From CAWDPQ01 sp963804245 (GTDB lineage Bacteria; Acidobacteriota; Vicinamibacteria; Vicinamibacterales; 2-12-FULL-66-21), in NCBI GenBank assembly GCA_963804245.1, contig CAWDPQ010000007.1, positions 62,001 through 126,000 of the forward strand: a stretch of DNA of 64,000 nucleotides, read 5' to 3'. The position numbers and the translations under genes are program-made. Shown here piece by piece: positions 18,192 to 26,723 of this stretch (its first letter is position 1; each line of letters starts with the position of its first letter). Below the pieces are notes generated by a model. It searched no databases, had not been told where the DNA came from, and saw only the letters and a program-made list of their open reading frames with translations.

Positions 18192-18635
18192 ATGAAGATC
18201 GAAGAGCTGGTTCCTCTCACAAACGGACTGTCGGTGACCGCCTGCGGACAGACGCTCGTGTGCGACCGAACGCGCATCAGGAGCGTGAACGACTACGCGG
18301 TTGACATCAAGTTCTGGATAGCTGGGACGGATTACGTGCCGAGGCTGCGCCTGACGCGCGAGCGCCTGCTGAAGGCCACGGCTGACGAGGTCGCGAAAAT
18401 CGTGCGGCGCGTCGTCCGTTGCGCGGTCGCGTGTAAGATAAACTCCGAGCCACGAGCTGCATTTCTCAACGCTCGCGGGGCCCCACCCCCGCTCGCACTC
18501 GCTCGGCGGCTTCGCGCCTCGCCCTTCGACATACTCAGGACGACCCTGACTACGCCGAAGGGTCGCTCGGACGCGCGCCGAGCTCCCGAGCCCGCCGAGT
18601 CCCGAGCCCCGGGTGAATACTCCCCATCCGGGTGA
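18192..18635 (+). CDS. Small hypothetical protein whose C-terminal part is encoded by a dispersed repeat
   Basis: A 147-residue frame with CGGAGG seven bases before ATG 18192, eleven bases after the alcohol dehydrogenase stop. The first ~80 residues (MKIEELVPLTNGLSVTACG and onward to EVAKIVRRVV) look like a compact unique domain with no match I recognise. From about residue 91 the sequence is the translation of family 1 repeat copy B (ARGAPPPLALARRLRAS). The natural stop may have been displaced by insertion of the repeat. The N-terminal part is probably real; the tail is doubtful. Confidence 0.5.
   Translation: MKIEELVPLTNGLSVTACGQTLVCDRTRIRSVNDYAVDIKFWIAGTDYVPRLRLTRERLLKATADEVAKIVRRVVRCAVACKINSEPRAAFLNARGAPPPLALARRLRASPFDILRTTLTTPKGRSDARRAPEPAESRAPGEYSPSG
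18462..18610 (+). repeat. Family 1 repeat copy B
   Basis: Begins TTTCTCAACGCTCGCGGGGC, then CCCACCCCCGCTCGC, then the family tail CTCGGCGGCTTCGCGCCTCG and CCTTCGACATACTCAGGACG. Copies lie at 12145, 52111 (reverse orientation) and 59161. Here it forms the 3' end of a small ORF and the upstream region of the HtrA-like gene. Confidence 0.75.
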
Positions 18636-18670
18636 TCCGGCGTCCTGCCGCCGCGCGCAACAATCGCGGC

Positions 18671-19567
18671 ATGGCTACCAACACTCTCGCAACGTTCTCC
18701 GAACAACTTGCCGACCTGGCGGCGTCAGGATCGGCCTCGGTCGTCCAGGTCCAGGGCGCCAGGCGTCCTGCCAGCGGCGTCATCCACGGCACTGACACGG
18801 TCATCACGACGGCTCGCGCGATCGGCCGCGAAGACGGCCTGCGGGTCAGGCTGCCCGGCGCCGAGCCCGTCGAGGCCGATCTCGCCGGCTGGGATCCGAA
18901 CACGGGAATCGCCGTGCTTCGGTCACGAACCTCGTTGGGTGCACCCGTGCCCACAACGGCTGACACAGAGCCCCGCGTCGGGCAGATCGTGGTCGCGGTG
19001 GCGCGCTCTTTCAGCAACGCCGTCACCGCCAGCGTGGGGAACGTCGCCGTCGTCGGCGGTCCGCTCCGGACGGGCCGACGCCGTGAGATTGCGCGCGTCA
19101 TCCGAATCACCGCACCCATGCACGAGGGATTCGCTGGAAGTGGCGTCTTCGACGCCGATGGGCGGCTGACGGCGATCGCGACGGCCACGACGATTCGCGG
19201 CTTTGGCGTGGCCATACCTGCGTCAATCGCGTGGGCGGCGGCGGCTCAGGTCCTGACCGCCGGCACGCCGCGCCGTGGATTCGTTGGCCTGGCGGTGCAG
19301 CCGGCGACGCTCGCCCCGTCGCAGCGGCCGGAAGGACGCGAGCGCGGACTGCTGATTGTCGGCGTCACCCCAGCCAGCCCCGCCGAAGCGGCGGGCCTGA
19401 TCGTGGGTGATGTGCTCCTGGATTTCGACGGACACGCGACCGAGCGGGCCGACGACCTGCTGGATCTGCTGACGGATCGCCGAATCGGGCAATCCGTCAA
19501 GGTCCGAACGCTTCGAGGCGGCGCGGTCCGCGACGTTCAGCTGTCTGTGGCCGAACGAGCACACTGA
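18671..19567 (+). CDS. HtrA/S1C-like trypsin-fold protein with PDZ domain, catalytic triad lost
   Basis: A 298-residue protein with a trypsin-like domain (about 20-185) and a PDZ domain (about 200-290, LLIVGVTPASPAEAAGLIVG, then DVLLDFDGHA). Aligning by eye to HtrA, the His of VVTNNHV is Arg49 in VITTARAI, the Asp of DPRSD is Gly79 in WDPNTGIAVL, and the Ser of GNSGG is Ala155 in GFAGSGVF. All three catalytic positions are changed, so it should be a non-proteolytic binding protein. No signal peptide is visible from ATG 18671. The LuxR-type gene begins 37 bp downstream. Confidence 0.8.
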   Translation: MATNTLATFSEQLADLAASGSASVVQVQGARRPASGVIHGTDTVITTARAIGREDGLRVRLPGAEPVEADLAGWDPNTGIAVLRSRTSLGAPVPTTADTEPRVGQIVVAVARSFSNAVTASVGNVAVVGGPLRTGRRREIARVIRITAPMHEGFAGSGVFDADGRLTAIATATTIRGFGVAIPASIAWAAAAQVLTAGTPRRGFVGLAVQPATLAPSQRPEGRERGLLIVGVTPASPAEAAGLIVGDVLLDFDGHATERADDLLDLLTDRRIGQSVKVRTLRGGAVRDVQLSVAERAH

Positions 19568-19604
19568 TCGGGACGCGGGAGGGTGCGGCCGCGTCTTTGC
19601 TGAT

Positions 19605-19976
19605 ATGCGGGTCGTTCTGGTTGGATCCCCGCCGCGGCTCCGGCGCCTCCGGGCACGGTTACCCGACGGGATCCAGGTTGTCGGCGAGGCGCCCACCTTG
19701 AGCCAGGCACGGCTGTCGGGCAACTCGCCGGACGCGTATCTCATCGCGGCCGCGATCGGTGACGAAGACGACCTGGTCGAGGCGTTGACGCAGCGTGAAA
19801 CCGAAGTGCTCACCCTGCTCGCCGACGGCCTTCCCAACAAGGCCATTGCCCGCCGGCTGGAAATCAGCGACGAGACGGTGAAGTTTCATCTCGGCTCGAT
19901 CTTCGGCAAGCTTGGCGCATCGAATCGCACGGATGCCGTCCGCCAGGCGCTGCGGCGAGGGCTCGTGCCGCTCTGA
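19605..19976 (+). CDS. LuxR/NarL-type regulator with a degenerate, shortened receiver
   Basis: A 123-residue protein. The C-terminal ~62 residues are a NarL-type helix-turn-helix (LTQRETEVLTLLADGLPNKA, then IARRLEISDETVKFHL). The first ~50 residues resemble strands 1-3 of a receiver domain (MRVVLVGSPPRLRRL, IQVVGEAPTLSQA, PDAYLIAA). The phospho-acceptor Asp position is missing, and the second half of the receiver is absent. Phosphorylation control is therefore unlikely. It follows the catalytically dead HtrA-like gene by 37 bp, and the pair may work together; that is inference. Confidence 0.8.
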   Translation: MRVVLVGSPPRLRRLRARLPDGIQVVGEAPTLSQARLSGNSPDAYLIAAAIGDEDDLVEALTQRETEVLTLLADGLPNKAIARRLEISDETVKFHLGSIFGKLGASNRTDAVRQALRRGLVPL

Positions 19977-19992
19977 CGAACGTCGCGATGTG

Positions 19993-20012
19993 CTTCCGCC
20001 TTCAGGCGGAAG
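19993..20012 (+). repeat. 20-bp palindrome, family 4
   Basis: CTTCCGCCTTCAGGCGGAAG is the exact reverse complement of the palindrome at 13309-13328. It lies 16 bases after the LuxR-type stop and 27 bases before the AraC-type start. Confidence 0.75.
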
Positions 20013-20039
20013 GACCCTCCCCTGCGGTAATGTTGACAC

Positions 20040-20406
20040 GTGACCACCGAACGAGTGTGCGAGTACATCGATCGCAATCTGGGCAGGCCTTTGACTGTGG
20101 CGCAGGCTCGGACGGATCGTCGGGCTCTCTGAGTTTCACTTCATCCGCACCTTTCGTGCGGCTACCGGACAGACGCCGCATCAATACCTGCGCTCACGGC
20201 GCATCGCCCGGGCCCAGGAGCTGCTCGTGACGACCCCGCTCCCGGTAACGGAGATTTGTACGGCGGTCGGCTTCAGCAGTCTCGGGTCCTTCAGCAGCCT
20301 GTTCCGGCGGCTCACCGGCGAAAGCCCGTCCGCCTATCGCGCGAAACGGCGCCGTACGCCGTATATCCCCGCCTGTTTCGTTCGGATGTACCGCGCTGAC
20401 CGCTGA
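20040..20406 (+). CDS. AraC-family transcriptional regulator (DNA-binding domain only), one frameshift
   Basis: About 121 residues form the two-helix-turn-helix AraC domain. It runs VCEYIDRNLGRPLTVAQ, then (after dropping one G of the GG at 20105-20106) LGRIVGLSEFHFIRTFRAAT, QTPHQYLRSRRIARAQELL, and VTEICTAVGFSSLGSFSSLF. The family signature GFSSLGSFSSLFRR is intact. The start is GTG 20040. There is no ligand-binding domain, so it may be a stand-alone regulator of the MarA/SoxS size class. A VOC-family gene follows 97 bp downstream and is a plausible target. Confidence 0.82.
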
Positions 20407-20503
20407 TTCGCTCGCGAAACCGCAATTTCGAAGAAGCAGCCGGCGGCCCGTCACCGTAACCTCCCGTTCAACATCCACCACGGTGCTTCAAGGAGCGCGA
20501 TTC

Positions 20504-20920
<417 letters not shown>

Positions 20921-20974
20921 TCCTGCCGGGCTCGTGGCTCGGGCGCTCGGACAGCTCGCGCACGAGCACGTCGC

Positions 20975-21031
20975 CGTAGCACGGTAGCACGTAGCACGGC
21001 GCGGCACGTAGCACGTCGCACGCAGCACGTG
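20975..21031 (+). repeat. Degenerate short tandem array of GTAGCACG-like units
   Basis: Between the VOC gene and the enolase-family gene the sequence consists of imperfect repeats such as GTAGCACGGTAGCACGTAGC and GCACGTAGCACGTCGCACGC. A related array, reverse-complemented, is found at 43815-43860. It ends only a few bases before the putative -10 element at 21033. Confidence 0.65.
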
Positions 21032-21046
21032 TTAGGTTCTGTCGCG

Positions 21047-22280
<1,234 letters not shown>

Positions 22281-22288
<8 letters not shown>

Positions 22289-23589
22289 AATCGCCTCCAC
22301 GACCGATCAGGTGTTTCACAAACCAGAAGACGTTCGCGCGGGCACCGCGCGCGTGGTCGCCGATATGCGTGCCATCGACATGCACACGCATCTGTTTCCA
22401 CTCGAGTTCGGCGAGCTGTCCCGGTGGGGACTCGACGATTTGCTGACCTATCACTATCTCGTCGCCGAGGTCATGCGATCCGCCGACATCGACCGCAGAG
22501 CGATTTCGCGCGTTGTCGCGATCGGCGCAGGCTGACCTGATCTGGGACACGCTGTTCGTTCGGAACACGCCGATATCCGAGGCCACGCGCGGAGTGGTGG
22601 CGGTGCTGACGGCACTCGGCCTCGACCCGGCGAGCCCGGACCTGCGCGCCGCTCGCGAATTCTTCCGCGGCCGGCAACCGCAGGATCACCTGTCCTGGGT
22701 GCTCGACCACGCCGGCGTCGACGTCGTGGTCATGACCAATGATCCGTTCGATCCGCGCGAGTCGGATCTGTGGAAGCGCCGGGTCTCGTTCGACAAGCGC
22801 TTTCGCAGCGCGCTCCGCCTCGACCCGATGTTGAACGACTGGACGTCCACGTGTGAGCTGCTGTCGGCGTCGGGCTATCCCGTCTCACCCGTCGTCGATG
22901 CCCGTGCCATCGCCAACGCGCGCCGGTTCCTCGACGACTGGATCGAGCGGATGTCCCCCCTGTATCTTGCCGTCTCACTTCCGGACGATTTCATGTGGCC
23001 GGAGGAAAGCCCTCGCGGTCATCTCATCCACGAAGTCGTGCTGCCGGTCTGCCGCGAGCACAACCTGCCGTTTGCGATGATGATTGGCGTGCGCCGCGGC
23101 GTGAATCCGGCGCTCTACGACGCAGGTGATGGCGTGGGCCGGGCGGACGTGAGCACCGTCCACCGGCTCTGCCGAACCCACCCGGACAACCGTTTTCTCG
23201 TGACCATCCTGTCTCGAGAAAACCAGCACGAGCTCGCTGTTGCGGCGCGGAAGTTCGCGAACCTGATGCCGTTCGGAGCGTGGTGGTTTCTGAACAATCC
23301 CTCGATCGTCTCGGAAATAACGCGCCAGCGGCTCGAGCTGCTTGGTGCGACGTTCGTCGCGCAGCACTCTGATGCGCGCGTCCTCGACCAGCTGCTCTAC
23401 AAGTGGCCGCATGCCCGTCGCGTCGTCGCCGAGGCGCTGGCCGACCAGTATGCCGGCGTGATTCAAAACGGACGGCCAGTTACGCTGGCCGAGATCAAAC
23501 GCGACGTCGCCCGGTTGTTCGTGGAGAACTTCCGGCGGTGGACGCCGCTGGCTACTGCTTCTTCAGCATCCCCGGTGAGCTCCAGTTGA
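22281..23589 (+). CDS. Uronate isomerase-like amidohydrolase, one frameshift
   Basis: About 435 residues of the metal-dependent hydrolase superfamily, close to uronate (glucuronate) isomerases. The first metal site is IDMHTHLFPLEFG. ERFRALSRSAQADLIWDTLF, DVVVMTNDPFDP and WWFLNNPSIVSEITRQRLE follow. The frame changes once at about 22488-22492, where ADID joins ERFRAL. With GTG 22281 the gene overlaps the enolase gene by eight bases, and AGGAG lies ten bases upstream. Coupling with a sugar-acid dehydratase supports a role in uronate or aldarate catabolism. It overlaps the convergent cupin gene by 38 bp. Confidence 0.8.
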
Positions 23590-24004
23590 TGACGTGATAG
23601 GTCGTCGGTCCCGTACCGACGTTCCGGATGGCGTGCAGCTGGTTCGACGCCTGAAAAATGATCGATCCCACGCCGAGCTTCTTCCATTCACCGTTCACCA
23701 ACGCCTCGACGGTGCCCTCCTTGATGATCAGCAGTTCTTCATTGGGATGTTGATGCGGCGCGTGTGACGTCTGGCCAGGATTGAGCGTGGTGATGTGCAT
23801 CTCGAGCTCGTCGAGGGTTGCCGTCGGCGCGCGCACCACCTGCCGCGAGGAACCGACCTTCGTTTCACGCACCTCGATGGCGTTCCAGTCGAAGACGGTC
23901 GAGGGGAGAATCGGCTTCGCCTGGCCGGTGGCACCTAAGACGACGCACGTGGCCGTAACGGCGATCAGGGCGACACACGCATCTCTCACGGTCAGTATCT
24001 TCAT
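23552..24004 (-). CDS. Exported cupin-domain protein
   Basis: A 150-residue protein. Residues 1-28 look like a signal peptide (DACVALIAVTATCVVLGATG). The remainder is a single cupin barrel with HAPHQHPNEELLIIKEG as motif 1 (His, His, Glu ligands) and a later QLHAIRNVG as motif 2. GAGGAG five bases before ATG 24004 fixes the start, even though the same frame stays open back through the repeat element into the upstream oxidoreductase gene. It is last in a minus-strand set behind two Gfo/Idh oxidoreductases. The ligand is unknown, probably a small carbohydrate or acid. Confidence 0.82.
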   Translation of the reverse strand: MKILTVRDACVALIAVTATCVVLGATGQAKPILPSTVFDWNAIEVRETKVGSSRQVVRAPTATLDELEMHITTLNPGQTSHAPHQHPNEELLIIKEGTVEALVNGEWKKLGVGSIIFQASNQLHAIRNVGTGPTTYHVINWSSPGMLKKQ

Positions 24005-24022
24005 TGGACTCCTCGGGTTGGT

Positions 24023-24109
24023 GGGGTCAGATCTTGTTTCTTGCACGTTTGTCCTCTGTAGAGGACTGCTCACAAAGGGAGATACGTGCAAGAAACAAGA
24101 TCTGACCCC
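24023..24109 (-). repeat. MITE-like inverted repeat, family 2 (complete copy)
   Basis: Two perfect 26-bp arms (24023-24048 and 24084-24109) begin GGGGTCAGATCTTGTTTCTT and enclose a short core with an inner palindrome GTCCTCTGTAGAGGAC. It begins inside the stop codon region of the Gfo/Idh gene and ends 18 bases before the cupin start on the plus-strand scale. A single arm is found at 37439. No transposase is in the window. Confidence 0.9.
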
Positions 24110-25498
24110 TACGTGGCATACGGCGGCCTTTGCGGCCTCGACAGCATCGCATTCGCCTCGTCGTCGTTCTTGAACCGTTCCTTGATCGGATCCCAGTGCA
24201 ACTTGCGCTTCAACTTCATCGCCATGTGATGGATCAGGCAGGCCGTGCAGGATCGGTGAGCGACCTCGACCGGGGCGATGGGCTGACGGCGCGAGCGCAC
24301 GCACTCGAGCCAGTTCCCGTGATGGGTTGCGCTCTCGTATAAGTGGATCTCGTCCGGTCCGATCACCGACCTGATGATCTTGCGGATCGCTGGCGTCCAG
24401 GGCCTTCGGATCTTTCAACTTGGCGCCCGGATCGCTGGCTGTCACCGCCTCATTGCCACGTGAGACGAATATCCAGCCATCGCTGCCGATGAACTTGATC
24501 CCATTCGGGAACTCGCCGCTGACGATCATGTGCACGCCGTCGGCGTATATCGCTTCCGTCTTGAAGGGACCGTGCACATCCCACAAACCCTTGGTCGGGA
24601 ACTCCGCGGTTCCCCACACTTCGATGGGCCCCGTGTATTCGCTGTCCATCGCCCAATGCGCGCTGTCGATGTGATGCGCCCCCCAGCCCGTAATCATCCC
24701 GGCGCCGAACTGCTCGCAGCGCAGCCAGCCCGGCCGGTCGTAGCCCACTTGGGGATGCACACGCTTCTCCGTGTATGGCACCACGGGCGTAGAGCCCAGC
24801 CACATCTCGTAATCGAACTGCTTCGGAACCGGCATGACGGGCTGCTCCTCGCCCGCAGGATCGCCGGGAAGACCCACCTCCACGGTCTTCAGCCGACCGA
24901 TGCGACCGTTGCGCACGAGCTCCGCCGCGTATCGAAATTGCGGCGACGAGCGCTGCTGGCTTCCGATCTGAAAGATACGCCCGGATCGGTGCACGGCGTT
25001 GCTGAGCGCACGCCCTTCCGCAATCGTCAGCGAGGCGGGCTTCTGCAGATAGAGGTCCTTGCCCGCTTCGACCGCATCGATCGCGATGAGCGTGTGCCAG
25101 TGATCTGGCGTGCTGATGACGACGGCGTCCACGTCCTTGTTCGCCAACAGCTCGCGATAGTTCGTATATGTCGTCACGCCGTCGTACGGTTTGCCGGTCT
25201 TCTTCGCGTACTGCCCGTTGATCAGCGCCTTCGCATCCTGCACGCGTTTGCCGTCCAGATCGCACACCGCCATGATTCGCGCGATGTCGTGCCTCCAGAT
25301 GCCCGGCAGGTCATGACCGCGGGAGATGCGCCCGGTGCCTATCGCACCAACGTTGATGCGATTGCTCGGCGAGAAGGCCCCGAACACCGACGCCGGGACG
25401 ATGGAGGGAAATCCGAGAATCGCTCCGGACGCCGCCATGCCCTTCCCGGCGGCGGCCAGGAAGTCTCGACGGGTTGTGACGCGAGGTTTGTTTTTCAT
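24109..25498 (-). CDS. Tat-exported Gfo/Idh/MocA family oxidoreductase, one frameshift
   Basis: About 462 residues. A twin-arginine signal (RRDFLAAAGKGMAASGAI) precedes a Rossmann domain with VGAIGTGRISRGHDLPGIW and the family motif DAVVISTPDHWHTLIAIDA then EAGKDLYLQKPASLT. The substrate domain has GWGAHHIDSAHWAMD. The frame changes at about 24382-24384, where DASDP joins KIIRSVIGPDEIHLYES. These periplasmic NAD(P)-dependent enzymes are common in Acidobacteria, Planctomycetes and Bacteroidetes and act on sugars and derivatives. Its TAG is built into the edge of the family 2 repeat. It follows another Gfo/Idh gene by 38 bp. Confidence 0.88.
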
Positions 25499-25536
25499 AA
25501 CAGCTCATGCGGTCGCAGTACGGCGAATCAACACCG

Positions 25537-26629
25537 TCATATCTTCTGCGCCTGCTTCTGCGCCTTCAGCACGAGCTCGGTGGCCAGGAAACAGTGCGCC
25601 TGCGGCATGGCCGTCTCGGTCCGATTGACCACGTCCGACACCAGCTGCTCGCCGTACGGCAGCGCCACGCTGCTGCAGTCGATGTATCGCGTCTCCTTCT
25701 GATCGACGAGAAACAGATGACTCCCGCCCGGCTTCCCACTGATATCGATGTTCTTCCGGATCTCGATGTAGCCGTCGGTGCCGAGCACCGTCAGGCGGCC
25801 GTCTCCCCACGTCGCCAGGCCATCGGGCGTGAACCAGTCGACGCGGATATATCCGGCACCGCCGTCGCCCCGCACCATCATGTCGCCGAAATCCTCGAAG
25901 GTCGGGTGCTGCTTGTTGTTTACATTCCCCACCTGGGCGGCGACGACGTCGGCGCGGGTCGATCCGGTGAAATAGAGGAACTGGTCCGCCTGGTGTGAGG
26001 CGATGTCGCAGAGAATGCCGCCGAATCGCGGTCGCTCGAAGAACCACGACGGCCTCGTCTTCGGATTCATGCGGTGCGGCCCGAGCCCGATCGTCTGGAC
26101 GACCCGGCCGATGGCGCCGGCCTTGACCAGCTCTCCGGCGCGGATGGTCGCGCGGTTTTCCAGCCGCTCGCTGTACATGATCGAATAGATGCGTCCGGTC
26201 TCCTTCTGCACGCGGCGAACGTCGGCAAGCTGTTCGAGCGAGGTAATGCCCGGCTTGTCGACCATGTAGTCCTTGCCGTGCTGCATGACGCGGATGCCGA
26301 GGGGAGCGCGCTCGTCCGGGAATGCCGGCGCTCAGCACCAGCTGGATGCTCCGGTCTTCCAGCACCTCCTGCTCGGTCTTTGCCTGCCGCACCTGCGGAT
26401 ACCGTTTCAGGAAGGCCGCCGCCAGGTCCGGCTCCTTGGCGTAGGCCGCGACCAGCTCGCCGCCGCCCCGGGCCACCGCTTCCACTTGACCATTGATGTG
26501 CGAGTGGTTCATGCCGATGACGCCGAACTTGATCCGCGGTGTCGGTCTCTGCACGGGAGTACCCGTCAGCGCAACGGAACCCGCGAGCCCCGCGATGAAT
26601 TCACGGCGATCTACTTGGTGTTTTCGCAT
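25537..26629 (-). CDS. Gfo/Idh/MocA family oxidoreductase with Tat-like leader, one frameshift
   Basis: About 363 residues. The leader RREFIAGLAGSVALTG resembles a twin-arginine signal. KFGVIGMNHSHINGQV opens the Rossmann domain, HGKDYMVDKPGITSLEQL is the catalytic-lysine strand (the usual EKP/DKP motif), and GGILCDIASHQADQFLYF follows in the C-terminal domain. The GGG at 26318-26320 (CCC on the coding strand) should be two bases to join LSAGIP to DERAPLGIRVMQ. It is the first gene of a minus-strand set with a second Gfo/Idh and a cupin, and is divergent from alpha-glucuronidase, which suggests use of a glucuronoxylan-derived sugar. Confidence 0.86.
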
Positions 26630-26681
26630 TTTTCACTCTGTCAAACAGTTGCACGGTTGGCGCGCCCATGCTATTACGGTT

Positions 26682-26691
26682 CGGTCGACCG
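26682..26691. promoter_or_regulatory. Candidate operator in the divergent Gfo/Idh - GH67 intergenic region
   Basis: CGGTCGACCG is a perfect 10-bp palindrome set in TTCGGTCGACCGGT. The GGTnnACC core resembles operators of GntR-type uronate regulators (ExuR/UxuR). It is midway between two divergent starts. No regulator gene is adjacent, so this is a suggestion only. Confidence 0.3.
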
Positions 26692-26723
26692 GTAAACCAG
26701 GTGCGGGAGGAAGCATTCCCAAG

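Noticed and set aside
20975..21031. CRISPR-like array
   Set aside because: Units are about 8-10 bases, directly adjacent and degenerate; there are no spacers of constant length and no cas genes.
24023..25498. A single 648-residue oxidoreductase-cupin fusion (23552-25498)
   Set aside because: The frame stays open only because of a frameshift and an intervening repeat; the cupin has its own strong ribosome-binding site and signal peptide.
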